Positions 27,640-37,128 of a DNA stretch of 64,000 bases are shown here, piece by piece (the first letter of the stretch is position 1; each line of letters starts with the position of its first letter). Source of the stretch: Rhizobium tumorigenes (GTDB lineage: Bacteria; Pseudomonadota; Alphaproteobacteria; Rhizobiales; Rhizobiaceae); the NCBI RefSeq assembly GCF_003240565.2, contig NZ_CP117255.1, positions 868,001 through 932,000 on the forward strand, given 5' to 3'. The position numbers and the translations under genes were made by a program. The notes below the pieces were generated by a model. It did not search any database. It saw only the letters and a list, made by a program, of their open reading frames with translations, and was not told the origin of the DNA.

Positions 27640-28233
27640 CTACTGCGGCTTCAATTCCGGAAATGCTGGAAAGCGCTTTTCGAAGTCACGCAGCCAATAG
27701 ATCAGTGCCTTGTGATCGTCTTCCCACTCTCCGGCGAATCGCAGCTGCAGGTAACCCAGCATCGCAGCCATGGCAAAATGGCCGCCGTTCAGCTTGCGGC
27801 CGATCTTCGGTGTGTCTTCGTTGAGGTAGGTAAGCGCTCGCAGGGCCTTGGCCCACTGGCGGTCGATCCACGGCTGGAACACCTTCTCTTCCGTGCGGAA
27901 ACGCCGCTCGTAGATGATCGACAGCAGGCAGTCGCATGTCCCGTCGCAGAGTGCCTCGAGGACATCGGCCTTGGTGCGCTTGGCCTGGCTGCCGGGATAA
28001 AGCCGCTTGCCTTCCATCCGCCCGAAATAATGGTTGATGCCGCGGCTGTCGAAGACAGAAAGACCGTCGTCGGTAATCAGTGTGGGAATTTTACCGAGCG
28101 GGTTGTTGTCGAGGAGAATTGCAGGGCCGGCATTGGTGTCGACGTTGATCTCGATGAGCTTGATGTCCAGATAGCGCGCCGTCATCCTGACCTTGGACGA
28201 GTATGGCGATGTCGACGAGCAGAGGAGCTTCAT
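27640..28233 (-). CDS. Glutathione S-transferase family protein
   Basis: The 197-residue cytoplasmic protein has an N-terminal thioredoxin-like domain with STSPYSSKVRMTARYL (likely catalytic Ser near residue 10), the cis-Pro motif GKIPTLITDDG and the SxxI-type helix DSRGINHYFG, then an all-helical C-terminal domain. This is the bacterial GST pattern; the electrophile substrate is unknown. It lies about 30 bp downstream of rlmJ on the same strand and is probably cotranscribed with it. Confidence 0.87.
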   Translation of the reverse strand: MKLLCSSTSPYSSKVRMTARYLDIKLIEINVDTNAGPAILLDNNPLGKIPTLITDDGLSVFDSRGINHYFGRMEGKRLYPGSQAKRTKADVLEALCDGTCDCLLSIIYERRFRTEEKVFQPWIDRQWAKALRALTYLNEDTPKIGRKLNGGHFAMAAMLGYLQLRFAGEWEDDHKALIYWLRDFEKRFPAFPELKPQ

Positions 28234-28263
28234 GGCTGTCTTTCCTGAACGGGAAGGGAACTC

Positions 28264-29148
28264 TCAGATGTCTTCGTTGGCATCGGGCTTGCGGCTCGGC
28301 TGTTCGCCGCGCAGCCAGAAGGCCCGGTTGGAGGAAAAACGGTCCTGTGCCAGGATATCCTTCAACACCGGCAACAGGGCGTGCAACTCGTCCTTGAGCG
28401 TGAAGGGCGGATTGACAACGATCAGGCCGGAACCTGACAAGCCGGTGAAATCGCGTTCGGTGCGCACGGCAAGTTCGGCACACAGCATTTTCGGGATCTC
28501 GAGCGCCTGTAGCGCCTCGTGAAACGCCTTGATCGGCGCATCCTTCTTCAGCGGATACCACAGGCAATAGGTGCCGCCTGGAAAGCGGCGATAGGCGCGC
28601 GCCAGACCATCGACCAGCCGGTCATATTCGCCTTCGATTTCGAATGGCGGGTCGACAAGCACGATGCCGCGCTTTTCCTTCGGTGGGAGATGGGCGCCGA
28701 GCGCCAACCAACCGTCGAGTTCCGTGACGCGCACCTGGTGGTCGCCCTCGAACAGCCGGTGCAGCCGGCTGGCGTCTTCCGGGTGCAGTTCCATCGCCGA
28801 CAGGCGGTCCTGCGGCCTGAACAGCAGGCTCGCCAGCTTCGGCGAGCCGGGATAGAATTGCAGCCCGCCATCCGGATTGAGTGCATTGACGGCTGTGAGG
28901 TACGGCTCGAGCAGTTCGGCCGCCTGGGCTGGCAGGTCGGCGGCCATCACCCGGCCGATGCCATCCAGCCATTCGCCGGTCTTCTGGGCTTCCTCCGACG
29001 ACAAATCGTAAACGCCGATCCCGGCATGGGTGTCGAGCAGCCGGAAGGCTTTGTCCTTCGCCTGCATGTAGCGGACAAGCCGCGCCAGGACCGCATGCTT
29101 GAAAACATCGGCGAAATTGCCCGCATGGTAGATGTGCCGATAATTCAT
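28264..29148 (-). CDS. rlmJ: 23S rRNA adenine-N6 methyltransferase RlmJ
   Basis: RlmJ methylates A2030 of 23S rRNA with SAM. From ATG 29148 the protein is 294 residues and starts MNYRHIYHAGNFADVFKHAV, the family's hallmark. Further motifs are LLDTHAGIGVYDL and the N6-adenine methyltransferase catalytic DPPFEIEGEY. An in-frame extension upstream to 29289 does not match the family and would run into the divergent oxidoreductase gene. The two start codons are only about 80 bp apart, so both promoters share that space. Confidence 0.93.
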   Translation of the reverse strand: MNYRHIYHAGNFADVFKHAVLARLVRYMQAKDKAFRLLDTHAGIGVYDLSSEEAQKTGEWLDGIGRVMAADLPAQAAELLEPYLTAVNALNPDGGLQFYPGSPKLASLLFRPQDRLSAMELHPEDASRLHRLFEGDHQVRVTELDGWLALGAHLPPKEKRGIVLVDPPFEIEGEYDRLVDGLARAYRRFPGGTYCLWYPLKKDAPIKAFHEALQALEIPKMLCAELAVRTERDFTGLSGSGLIVVNPPFTLKDELHALLPVLKDILAQDRFSSNRAFWLRGEQPSRKPDANEDI

Positions 29149-29229
29149 TTTCGGTGATGCCTGCATGAAATGTTGCGATGCACCGGTTTTGCTCTTTTTG
29201 CCGGCCTCGCCTTGAAATATACAGTTGCG

Positions 29230-31353
29230 ATGAACATTGCGACCCCCATTCCGGCAAAAGCGAGAATCGGCCACACCGCCTGTCCGCACGACTGTCCGTC
29301 CACTTGCGCCCTCGACGTCGAGATTTCCGAGGATGGCCGCATCGGTCGTGTTCGCGGTTCAGGCGATCATTCCTACACAGCAGGCGTCATCTGCGCCAAG
29401 GTCGCCCGCTACGCCGAGCGGCTCTACCATCCCGACCGGCTGATGAAGCCGGTGCGCAGGCTTGGGGCCAAGGGCGAGGGGCGCTGGGGAGACATTTCCT
29501 GGGAGGCGGCGCTGGATGAGATCGCCAACGCCTTTGTCAAGGCGGAGGCGAAGGACGGAAGCGAAGCCATCTGGCCTTATTTCTACGCCGGCACCATGGG
29601 CTGGGTGCAGCGCGATTCGATCGAGCGTTTGCGCCATGCAAAGCGCTATTCGGGGTTCTTTTCGTCGATCTGCACCAACCCGGCCTGGACCGGTTTTACC
29701 ATGGCGACCGGCGTGTTGCGCGGTCCCGACCCGCGCGAGATGGGGCGTACCGATTGCGTGGTGATCTGGGGCACCAATGCTGTGGTCACCCAGGTCAATG
29801 TCATGACCCACGCGATCAAGTCGCGCAAGGAACGTGGCGCCAAGATCGTCGTCATCGATATCTACGACAATCCGACGATGAAGCAGGCGGACCTTGCGCT
29901 GATCGTCAAGCCAGGCACCGACGCAGCGCTTGCCTGCGCGGTCATGCACATCGCCTTCCGTGACGGCTATGCCGACCGCGCGTATATGGCAAAATACGCC
30001 GACGATCCGGCTGGCCTCGAGGCACATCTGAAGACCCGCACCCCGGCATGGGCCGCCGACATTACCGGGCTGACGGTCGAGGAGATCGAGGCTTTCGGTG
30101 CGCTCGTCGGCCGCACGAAGAAGTCCTATTTCCGCCTCGGCTACGGCTTTACCCGCCAGCGCAACGGCGCCATCGCCATGCATGCGGCAGCCTCGATCGC
30201 CACCGTGCTTGGCTCCTGGCAATACGAGGGCGGCGGCGCCTTCCATTCCAACAGCGATATCTTCCAGATGAGCAGCGCCGAACTGACCGGCCGCGCCATG
30301 AAGGACGAGGATATCCGGATGATCGACCAGTCGCAGATCGGCCGGGCGCTGACGGGCGATGCCGAAGCCCTTCGCCATCGCGGCCCGGTCACCGCGATGC
30401 TGATCCAGAACACCAATCCGGTCAATATCGCGCCCGAGCAGCGGCTGGTGAAGCGCGGCTTTGCCCGCGACGACCTGTTTGTCGCCGTCCACGAGCAATT
30501 CATGACCGACACGGCATCGATGGCCGATATCGTCCTGCCGGCGACGATGTTCGTCGAGCACGACGACATCTATCGCGCCGGCGGCCAGAACCACATCCTG
30601 CTCGGCCCAAAACTGGTCGAGCCGCCGGAAACGGTGCGCAGCAATCTGTTCGTGATCGAGGAACTCGCCAAACGCCTCGGCGTCGCCGACCGCCCGGGGT
30701 TCGGCTTCACGGCCCGTGAAATGGTGGACCGCATCTTGGCCGATAGCCAACTTCCGGATTACGACTATTTTCTCGAGCACAAGTGGTTCGATCGCCAGCC
30801 GGATTTCGACAAGGCGCATTTCATCGACGGCTTTGCTCATCCCGACGGCAAGTTTCGCTTCCGGCCGGACTGGAGCAATCAGCCTGCGCCGAACCGTCCG
30901 CCCAAATCGATCGGCCTGCTCGGTCCGCATGCGGAATTGCCGACCTTTCCTGATCAGGTCGACGTGATCGAGGTCGCTGATGTCGAGCATCCTTTCCGGC
31001 TGGCGACATCGCCGGCCCGAAACTTCCTGAACTCCAGCTTTGCCGAGACCAAGACCTCGCGACAGAAGGAAGGTCGCCCGGAAGTCATGATCAATCCGAG
31101 CGATGCGCAAGCCCATGCCATCGCTCATGGCGACCTCGTGCGTATCGGCAATGTCAGGGGCGACATCCGCCTTCATGCCCGCATAACCACAGAGGTTAAG
31201 CCGGGCGTACTGATTGCCGAGGGACTTTGGCCAAATAGCGCCCATGTCGACGGCGAGGGGATCAATGTCCTGACTGGGGCCGATCCTGTCGCGCCCTATG
31301 GCGGCGCTGCCGTCCACGACAACAAGGTCTGGCTGCGCAGGGATGCCCAATGA
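29230..31353 (+). CDS. Molybdopterin oxidoreductase (DMSO-reductase family)
   Basis: The 707-residue protein binds a molybdopterin guanine dinucleotide cofactor. The N-terminus carries a [4Fe-4S] motif (Cys18, Cys22, Cys26 in CPHDCPSTC and Cys55 in GVICAK), followed by the molybdopterin domains and a C-terminal dinucleotide-binding barrel (RPEVMINPSDAQAHAIAHGD, about residue 615). There is no Tat or Sec signal, so it is probably cytoplasmic. The SICTNPAWTGF stretch (about 138-148) may supply the Mo ligand. The start was set at 29230 (MNIATPIPAKARIGHTACPHDC); an ATG at 29170 would add 20 unconserved residues. It overlaps the Nudix gene by 4 bp (ATGA). The physiological substrate is unknown. 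Confidence 0.88.
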   Translation: MNIATPIPAKARIGHTACPHDCPSTCALDVEISEDGRIGRVRGSGDHSYTAGVICAKVARYAERLYHPDRLMKPVRRLGAKGEGRWGDISWEAALDEIANAFVKAEAKDGSEAIWPYFYAGTMGWVQRDSIERLRHAKRYSGFFSSICTNPAWTGFTMATGVLRGPDPREMGRTDCVVIWGTNAVVTQVNVMTHAIKSRKERGAKIVVIDIYDNPTMKQADLALIVKPGTDAALACAVMHIAFRDGYADRAYMAKYADDPAGLEAHLKTRTPAWAADITGLTVEEIEAFGALVGRTKKSYFRLGYGFTRQRNGAIAMHAAASIATVLGSWQYEGGGAFHSNSDIFQMSSAELTGRAMKDEDIRMIDQSQIGRALTGDAEALRHRGPVTAMLIQNTNPVNIAPEQRLVKRGFARDDLFVAVHEQFMTDTASMADIVLPATMFVEHDDIYRAGGQNHILLGPKLVEPPETVRSNLFVIEELAKRLGVADRPGFGFTAREMVDRILADSQLPDYDYFLEHKWFDRQPDFDKAHFIDGFAHPDGKFRFRPDWSNQPAPNRPPKSIGLLGPHAELPTFPDQVDVIEVADVEHPFRLATSPARNFLNSSFAETKTSRQKEGRPEVMINPSDAQAHAIAHGDLVRIGNVRGDIRLHARITTEVKPGVLIAEGLWPNSAHVDGEGINVLTGADPVAPYGGAAVHDNKVWLRRDAQ

Positions 31354-31943
31354 CGAAGTTTGACAAAGCCGGCGTGGCAATCGTCGCGCAGACCACGCTG
31401 TCGAAGGGCTGGACCGAACTCAGCAGCTACGACATCGACTACACCGCCTCGGATGGAGCAACCCACCGCCTGAAGCGCGAGATCTACCATCGCACCCCTG
31501 CGGCCACGATCCTGCTCTACGATCCCCACAAGGAGACTGTCGTGCTCGTCCGCCAGTTCCGCCTTGCTGCCCATCTGAACGGCGACCCCGGCTGGATGAT
31601 AGAGACGCCGGCCGGCCTTCTCGACGGCGAGGAGCCGGAGGCGGCCATTCGCCGCGAGGCGATGGAGGAAACGGGATATCGCGTGCGGGACGTCAGGTTC
31701 CTGTTCAAGGCCTATATGGCACCGGGTGCAGTGACCGAGGTCGTCCACTTCTTCGCTGCCGTCATCGACACCGGCGATCGCTTGTCGGAAGGCGGTGGAC
31801 TGGTCGAGGAGCACGAGGATATCGAGGTCATGGAAGTGCCGCTATCGGAGGCGCTGTCGATGATAGAGACCGGCGCCATCATCGATGGCAAGACGATTAT
31901 GCTGTTGCAATGGGCCGGGTTGAACCGCGACCGTCTCGTCTGA
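31350..31943 (+). CDS. NudK-type Nudix hydrolase
   Basis: The 197-residue protein is a Nudix pyrophosphatase whose box reads GLLDGEEPEAAIRREA then MEETGY (about residues 92-113). Around it lie ETPAG, FKAYMAPGAVTEVVHFF and the C-terminal DGKTIMLLQWA, which closely follow E. coli NudK, a GDP-mannose/GDP-sugar hydrolase. The conserved arginines and glutamates of the box are intact. Its start overlaps the oxidoreductase stop, so the two are coupled, which is not a pairing explained by known pathways. The substrate is inferred from family similarity. Confidence 0.87.
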   Translation: MTKFDKAGVAIVAQTTLSKGWTELSSYDIDYTASDGATHRLKREIYHRTPAATILLYDPHKETVVLVRQFRLAAHLNGDPGWMIETPAGLLDGEEPEAAIRREAMEETGYRVRDVRFLFKAYMAPGAVTEVVHFFAAVIDTGDRLSEGGGLVEEHEDIEVMEVPLSEALSMIETGAIIDGKTIMLLQWAGLNRDRLV

Positions 31944-32041
31944 GTGCTTCCGCTCATTCGGTCGCCGACGTTCATGCAACGGTCATCGACCACGGTTAAG
32001 GGCTGCGCCTCGACATGCCGGCATACGCCAAGGAGATTCCC

Positions 32042-33220
32042 ATGTGGCTCAACAATTTCAAGCTCGTCCTTGCCGATGAAGTGATCGACAACGGCGCCGT
32101 CCGGATCGATGACGGGGCGATTGCCGAGATCAGGGCAGAACCCGTGGAGGAAGCCACATTCGAAGGCGGCGGAAGGTTGCTGATGCCCGGTTTCGTCGAC
32201 CTGCACGGCGACATGATCGAGCGCGAGATCGCGCCGCGGCCGAATGCGATGATGCCGATCGATTTCGGTATCCACGAACTCGACAAGAAGCTGGCGGCCT
32301 CGGGAATCACCACCGCCTACGCCGCGCTGTCATTCGCGACCGAAAGCGTCTACGGCCATATCCGCTCGCTGGAAAATACCCGCGCCATCATCGAGGGCAT
32401 CCATCGTCTGAAGGCTGGCCTGCTCGTCGATCACCGCGTCCATGCCCGCTACGAAATCACCAACCTCGCAGCCTCGCCGGTGCTCGAAAAGCTCATCGAG
32501 GACGATCTCATAGACATGGTGTCGCTGACCGACCACACGCCAGGCCAGGGACAGTACAACGACGTCGAAGCCTATAAGGAGCGGATGTCCGCGCAGCGGG
32601 GAATTTCGGCAGAGGCTGCGGCCGAAGTCGTCGCCCTGCGCGTCGAACGGCGCAACAATCCCGAGGTTGACAAACGGCTGCGCGAGATCACCGATCTGTC
32701 GCTGAAGCACCGCATCTCGCTCGCCTCCCATGATGACGACAGTGCGGCCAAAGTGGTCGAGATGAACGGTTTCGGCATCACCATCAGCGAGTTTCCGGTG
32801 ACGCTCGAAGCTGCAGAGGAAGCCCGTCGGCTCGGGCTGTGGACGCTGATGGGTGCCCCGAATGCACTGCGTGGCCTGTCGATGATCGGCAACCTCAGTG
32901 CGCTCGATGCCGCCCGCGCCGGACTGCTGACCATCATTGCTGCCGATTACCATCCGGCCGCGTTCCTGTCCGCGACTTTCAAGATCGCCGATGCGTTGGA
33001 GGGCAACCTTTCTGCAGCCGTCGCAATGGCAACCCGTAATCCGGCGCGTGCAGCAGGCCTGATGGACCGGGGCGAGATTGCTGTCGGGCAGAAGGCCGAT
33101 CTGATCGCCGTTGAGCCCGGTGCCGTGCCGCGTGTCCGGGCAACATTCCGCAATGGCCGCGTGGTTTACAGCGACGGCACGCTGCATCCGCTCCACCTGC
33201 ATCCGGCGCTGGTCGCCTGA
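32042..33220 (+). CDS. phnM: PhnM-like alpha-D-ribose 1-methylphosphonate 5-triphosphate diphosphatase
   Basis: PhnM removes pyrophosphate from the phosphonate-ribose triphosphate intermediate of the C-P lyase pathway. The 392-residue amidohydrolase has the metal motif HGD (His55, Asp57 in FVDLHGDMIER), SLTDHTPGQGQY, SHDDD and AADYHPAA, as in PhnM. The start follows AAGGAG (AAGGAGATTCCCATG), which decides 32042 over an in-frame ATG at 32015. No other phn genes are nearby: it stands between a Nudix gene and convergent purN. It may be a second, stand-alone PhnM acting on another triphosphate, so the symbol is family-based. Confidence 0.85.
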   Translation: MWLNNFKLVLADEVIDNGAVRIDDGAIAEIRAEPVEEATFEGGGRLLMPGFVDLHGDMIEREIAPRPNAMMPIDFGIHELDKKLAASGITTAYAALSFATESVYGHIRSLENTRAIIEGIHRLKAGLLVDHRVHARYEITNLAASPVLEKLIEDDLIDMVSLTDHTPGQGQYNDVEAYKERMSAQRGISAEAAAEVVALRVERRNNPEVDKRLREITDLSLKHRISLASHDDDSAAKVVEMNGFGITISEFPVTLEAAEEARRLGLWTLMGAPNALRGLSMIGNLSALDAARAGLLTIIAADYHPAAFLSATFKIADALEGNLSAAVAMATRNPARAAGLMDRGEIAVGQKADLIAVEPGAVPRVRATFRNGRVVYSDGTLHPLHLHPALVA

Positions 33221-33239
33221 AAGCGGGAAAAGCCGCCTG

Positions 33240-33929
33240 TCAGGCCTTGTCGGGATCAACCAGCAGGGCGATCAGCTTCTTCAGCGCGGGTGGGATCAGC
33301 GTTCCGCCGGCCTCGTTGGTGGTGACGGTGACGCCTTTTTCCATCCGCACTTTGCCCTCGGCAATCAGTCTGAGCGCGAGGGGATAGAGCTGGTGCTCGA
33401 TGGTGAGCACCCTGGCAGCCAGCGTCTGTGCGTTATCGTCGACCAGCACCGCGACCGAACCCTGGCCGATGACCGGGCCTTCATCCATGCCTTCGGTGAC
33501 GAAATGCACGGTACAGCCGACGATCTTCATACCGGCGTCCAGCGCCCGCTGGTGGGTGTTCAGGCCGGGAAACAGTGGCAGGAGGGAGGGGTGGATATTG
33601 ATGATCCGCCCCTTGTAGCGCTTGATGAAATCGCCGGTCAGCAGCCGCATGTAGCCGGCAAGGCAGATGATGTCTGGTTGAAGCTCGTCGAGCCGCTCAA
33701 GAATGGCCGCTTCATGGGCTTCCTTGCTTTTGAAGTCGACACGCGGGATGGCGAAGGCCGGGATACCTTCCGCTTGCGCCTTGGCAAGGCCAGCGGCCTC
33801 GGCCCGGTCGGAAATGACGCCGACAATTTCGGCAGCATAGTCAGGCGCCTGTGCCGCCTTGATCAGCGACATCATGTTGGAACCGGTGCCGGAGATGAAG
33901 ATGACGGCGCGTTTGCGCATTTCGCTCAT
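33240..33929 (-). CDS. purN: Phosphoribosylglycinamide formyltransferase
   Basis: PurN formylates GAR with 10-formyl-THF in purine synthesis. The 229-residue protein has the GTGSNM phosphate-binding motif (residues about 14-19), the catalytic Asn/His region [15 protein letters not shown] and the [13 protein letters not shown] loop with the catalytic Asp. It is slightly longer than E. coli PurN because of a C-terminal extension. The start overlaps the purM stop by 4 bp, so purM-purN is a coupled pair as in most bacteria. Confidence 0.95.
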   Translation of the reverse strand: MSEMRKRAVIFISGTGSNMMSLIKAAQAPDYAAEIVGVISDRAEAAGLAKAQAEGIPAFAIPRVDFKSKEAHEAAILERLDELQPDIICLAGYMRLLTGDFIKRYKGRIINIHPSLLPLFPGLNTHQRALDAGMKIVGCTVHFVTEGMDEGPVIGQGSVAVLVDDNAQTLAARVLTIEHQLYPLALRLIAEGKVRMEKGVTVTTNEAGGTLIPPALKKLIALLVDPDKA

Positions 33930-34999
33930 AGGGCGAGGGTTCCTTTGTAGACGGTGCCTGCAGCGCCCTCGGCACGAGCGATCATCCGGCCGAGAACGAT
34001 AACGCTTTCGCCTTCAGCCTCGAGGGCTTGCGTGACGCGATCGACATTCTCGCCTGCAACGACGACGATCATACCGACGCCGCAGTTGAAGGTGCGCAGC
34101 ATCTCGTTAGCCTCGACGCCACCGGTCTTGGCCAGCCACGAGAAGACGGGCGGCACCCTGACGGCGGAAAGATCGATCTCGGCGGCAAGGTTCTTCGGCA
34201 GCACGCGCGGTATGTTTTCCGGAAAGCCGCCACCCGTGATGTGGGCCAACGCCTTCAGCGCACCGGTCTCGCGGATCGCCTTCAGCAGTGGCTTGACGTA
34301 GATCCGGGTCGGCGTCAGCAGCGCCTCGCCGAGGGTCTTTCCCTCTGCAAACTGGGCAGGCGCATCCCATGCGAGGCCGGACAGCGTGACGATCTTGCGG
34401 ACCAGCGAGAAGCCGTTCGAATGGACGCCGGAGGAGGCAAGTCCGAGAATGACGTCGCCTTCGGTGATATCGCGCGTCGGCAACAATTGGTGGCGCTCGG
34501 CAGCACCGACGGCAAAGCCGGCGAGATCGTAGTCGCCATCCGAATACATGCCCGGCATTTCAGCCGTCTCGCCGCCGAGCAACGCGCAACCTGCCTCGCG
34601 GCAGCCGGCAGCAATGCCTTCGACGATGGCTGCTCCCTGGTCGGTGTCGAGCTTGCCGGTAGCAAAATAATCGAGGAAGAACAAGGGCTCTGCGCCCTGG
34701 ACGACCAGATCGTTGACGCACATGGCGACGAGATCGATGCCCACGGTGTCGTGATAATTGGCGTCGATGGCGATCTTCAGCTTGGTGCCGACGCCGTCAT
34801 TGGCAGCGACCAGGATCGGGTCGGTAAAGCCTGCGGCCTTCAGGTCGAACAGGCCGCCGAAACCGCCGATTTCGCCATCCGCACCGGGCCGGCGCGTCGA
34901 GCGCACCGCGGGCTTGATTTTCTCGACGAGGAGGTTGCCGGCATCTATGTCGACGCCTGCGTCGCTATAGGTAAGGCCGTTTTTTCCCGACTGGCTCAT
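33926..34999 (-). CDS. purM: Phosphoribosylformylglycinamidine cyclo-ligase
   Basis: PurM closes the imidazole ring of AIR with ATP. The 357-residue protein starts [21 protein letters not shown] and has the family motifs [35 protein letters not shown] core (about 85-110), [13 protein letters not shown] and [13 protein letters not shown]. The start at 34999 was chosen because the upstream in-frame extension to 35068 does not match PurM. It is the first gene of the purM-purN unit, divergent from the AI-2E family gene across about 218 bp. Confidence 0.96.
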   Translation of the reverse strand: MSQSGKNGLTYSDAGVDIDAGNLLVEKIKPAVRSTRRPGADGEIGGFGGLFDLKAAGFTDPILVAANDGVGTKLKIAIDANYHDTVGIDLVAMCVNDLVVQGAEPLFFLDYFATGKLDTDQGAAIVEGIAAGCREAGCALLGGETAEMPGMYSDGDYDLAGFAVGAAERHQLLPTRDITEGDVILGLASSGVHSNGFSLVRKIVTLSGLAWDAPAQFAEGKTLGEALLTPTRIYVKPLLKAIRETGALKALAHITGGGFPENIPRVLPKNLAAEIDLSAVRVPPVFSWLAKTGGVEANEMLRTFNCGVGMIVVVAGENVDRVTQALEAEGESVIVLGRMIARAEGAAGTVYKGTLAL

Positions 35000-35148
35000 G
35001 CTGCGTCTCCGGTCGGCGCTCTTGCGCCCTGGCAATAGGGTTTTGACCGGGTCGCCATTGCATGGCAAGTCTCTTTATGCAAGGCGTTGGCGATCAAACC
35101 CCCGATTTTCGCCGACCGTCGCCCGATCCCGCCATTGCCCGTTATCAT

Positions 35149-35178
35149 CTTGACGCTAGTTGAGCGGCTATCCTATGT
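35149..35178 (+). promoter_or_regulatory. Sigma-70-type promoter of the AI-2E family gene
   Basis: CTTGAC (35149-35154) and CTATGT (35173-35178) are separated by 18 bp. This is close to the alphaproteobacterial housekeeping consensus (CTTGAC and CTATAT). Transcription would start about 30-35 bp before the ATG at 35218, leaving a short leader. Confidence 0.6.
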
Positions 35179-35217
35179 GCTAATTCAACGTCACCAGCAG
35201 CAAAGATCAGGAATATC

Positions 35218-36348
35218 ATGGAGCAACAACCATCGAGCGTCACCGATCTGAAGCGGCAGGTCTTTTTCTGGCTCGCGATCCTTGCTTTCTTCATTGCCTT
35301 CCTTTTCCTGTTCAGCTCGATCCTGCTGCCCTTCATCGCCGGCATGGCCATCGCCTATTTTCTCGATCCGGTCGCCGACTGGCTTGAGCGTCGCGGTCTC
35401 AGCCGAACCATGGCGACCCTCGTCATCCTCGTCGTTTTCGTGCTGATCTTTGCGCTGGCGCTGACGATTCTGATCCCCATCATCGTCAACCAGTTCAACG
35501 ACTTTCTCCAGCATTTGCCGGGCTACGTGGAGCAGTTCCAGCAGTTCATCACCAACACCCAGAACTCGATCGTGCCGCAGTGGATCCGCAATCAGGCAGG
35601 CACGATCAAGGACAACATCTCGACGATCATGTCGGATGGCGTCAGCTTCGTTGCCGGACTTTTTGGGCAGCTCTGGAGCTCCGGCAAGGCGCTGGTCAAC
35701 ATCGTCTCGCTGATGGTCGTCACACCCGTCGTTGCCTTCTACATGCTGCTCGATTGGGATCGCATGATTGCCAAGGTCGATGCCTGGATCCCGCGCGAGC
35801 ATGTCGGTTCCGTCCGCCAGATCGCCCGCGAGATCGATCAGGCAATCGCCGGCTTCATCCGTGGCCAGGGGTCGTTGTGCATCATTCTTGGCGTCTACTA
35901 CGGCGTGGGCCTGTCGCTGGTCGGCCTGAACTTCGGTCTGCTGATCGGCATGTTTGCGGGTATGATCAGCTTCATTCCCTATGTCGGTTCCTTGGTGGGC
36001 CTGTTTCTCGCCGCCGGCGTCGCGCTGGTGCAGTTCTGGCCTGATTATCCCTGGATCGCGCTGGTGCTGGCCGTCTTTTTCACGGGCCAGTTCCTCGAGG
36101 GGAATATCCTGCAGCCGAAGCTGGTGGGCTCGAGCGTCGGCCTGCATCCGGTCTGGCTGATGTTTGCCCTGTTTGCCTTCAGTATAATGTTCGGCTTTGT
36201 CGGACTGCTGATCGCCGTGCCGGCAGCGGCCGCCTGTGGCGTGCTTGTCCGCTTCGCCCTTTCGCGGTATCTTGAGAGCGACCTTTACCATGGACGCACG
36301 CTGATCCTGCCGGCGCGCAAGGTTATTGACAGCAACATCGAGAAATAA
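35218..36348 (+). CDS. AI-2E family (PerM/YdgG-like) membrane protein
   Basis: The 376-residue inner-membrane protein belongs to the AI-2E transporter / PerM family, putative exporters or permeases with about eight membrane segments. It has two N-terminal helices (about 15-50), a helix at about 70-92, an amphipathic periplasmic region (about 95-160), and the conserved C-terminal block (GFIRGQGSLCIILGVYYGVG, IPYVGSLVG, QFLEGNILQPKLVG). The cargo is not known for most members. It is followed 7 bp later by hdaA, and the run perM-like, hdaA, ppk, ppx is a conserved rhizobial order. Confidence 0.88.
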   Translation: MEQQPSSVTDLKRQVFFWLAILAFFIAFLFLFSSILLPFIAGMAIAYFLDPVADWLERRGLSRTMATLVILVVFVLIFALALTILIPIIVNQFNDFLQHLPGYVEQFQQFITNTQNSIVPQWIRNQAGTIKDNISTIMSDGVSFVAGLFGQLWSSGKALVNIVSLMVVTPVVAFYMLLDWDRMIAKVDAWIPREHVGSVRQIAREIDQAIAGFIRGQGSLCIILGVYYGVGLSLVGLNFGLLIGMFAGMISFIPYVGSLVGLFLAAGVALVQFWPDYPWIALVLAVFFTGQFLEGNILQPKLVGSSVGLHPVWLMFALFAFSIMFGFVGLLIAVPAAAACGVLVRFALSRYLESDLYHGRTLILPARKVIDSNIEK

Positions 36349-36355
36349 AGCGACC

Positions 36356-37066
36356 ATGAGCGATGTGAGGAAGGCTGATCCGAGGCGCCGCGGCGCCGAG
36401 CAGCTGCCGCTGGCATTCGTTCACGATGCCGCCAGCGGCCGCGACGACCTGCGCGTATCCGCACGGCTGCAGGCAGCCGTTGCCATCGTCGACAGCTGGC
36501 CCGCCTGGCCGTCGCCCGTGGTCATCCTCGCAGGCCCCGTCGGCTCCGGCAAATCCCATCTTGCCAGCATCTGGCGCGAGCAAAGCGGCGCCGTCGAGAT
36601 CCACCCCCTCAAGGGGGGGCATGCCGCGCTTGCAGCGGCTGCGGGACCGGTGATCTTCGAGGATGCGGACAGAGCGGGCTTCGACGACACCGAACTCTTC
36701 CATGTTATCAACAGCGTCCGCGAAAACCGCACCAGCCTGATGATCACAAGCCGGCTGTGGCCGATCTCCTGGCCGGTGACACTTCCGGACCTGATCTCGC
36801 GTCTCAAGGCGGCAACGACCGTCGAGATCGGCGAGCCCGATGAGGAGTTGCTGTCGCAGGTCATCGTCAAGCTGTTCGCCGACCGCCAGCTTTATATCGA
36901 TGACAAATTGGTCCTGTATATCGTCGGCCGCATGGAGCGTTCGCTTGGCGCCGCCCAGACCATTGTCGACCGGCTGGATCGCCTGGCCTTGTCTCGCGGC
37001 ACCCGCATCACGCGAGGACTCGCGTCTGAGGTATTGAATGAATTGGGCAATTTCGATTCAATGTGA
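36356..37066 (+). CDS. hdaA: DnaA-related replication regulator HdaA
   Basis: HdaA is the alphaproteobacterial Hda counterpart. With the DNA clamp it stimulates ATP hydrolysis by DnaA and prevents re-initiation. The 236-residue protein resembles the DnaA AAA+ core: an N-terminal QLPLAF clamp-binding-type motif (about residues 17-22), Walker [10 protein letters not shown], Walker B-like VIFEDADRA and the sensor region [19 protein letters not shown]. No DNA-binding domain IV is present. The start at 36356 was preferred over an in-frame ATG at 36326 that overlaps the upstream gene. Its stop lies next to the ppk gene. Confidence 0.9.
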   Translation: MSDVRKADPRRRGAEQLPLAFVHDAASGRDDLRVSARLQAAVAIVDSWPAWPSPVVILAGPVGSGKSHLASIWREQSGAVEIHPLKGGHAALAAAAGPVIFEDADRAGFDDTELFHVINSVRENRTSLMITSRLWPISWPVTLPDLISRLKAATTVEIGEPDEELLSQVIVKLFADRQLYIDDKLVLYIVGRMERSLGAAQTIVDRLDRLALSRGTRITRGLASEVLNELGNFDSM

Positions 37067-37128
37067 TTGACTGTGACAGTTTCTTCGTCAAATTGATGTC
37101 CAACGCAGACAAACAGGGGCAAGTGCAT

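Noticed and set aside
29359..31380. Long open frame of about 670 codons on the minus strand opposite the molybdopterin oxidoreductase
   Set aside because: It mirrors the whole coding frame of a well-recognised enzyme, has no recognisable domains and is the usual by-product of high GC at third codon positions.
35191..36357. Open frame of about 390 codons opposite the AI-2E family gene
   Set aside because: Its composition (Asp, His, Gln, Arg-rich, no hydrophobic core) is the reverse image of a membrane protein.
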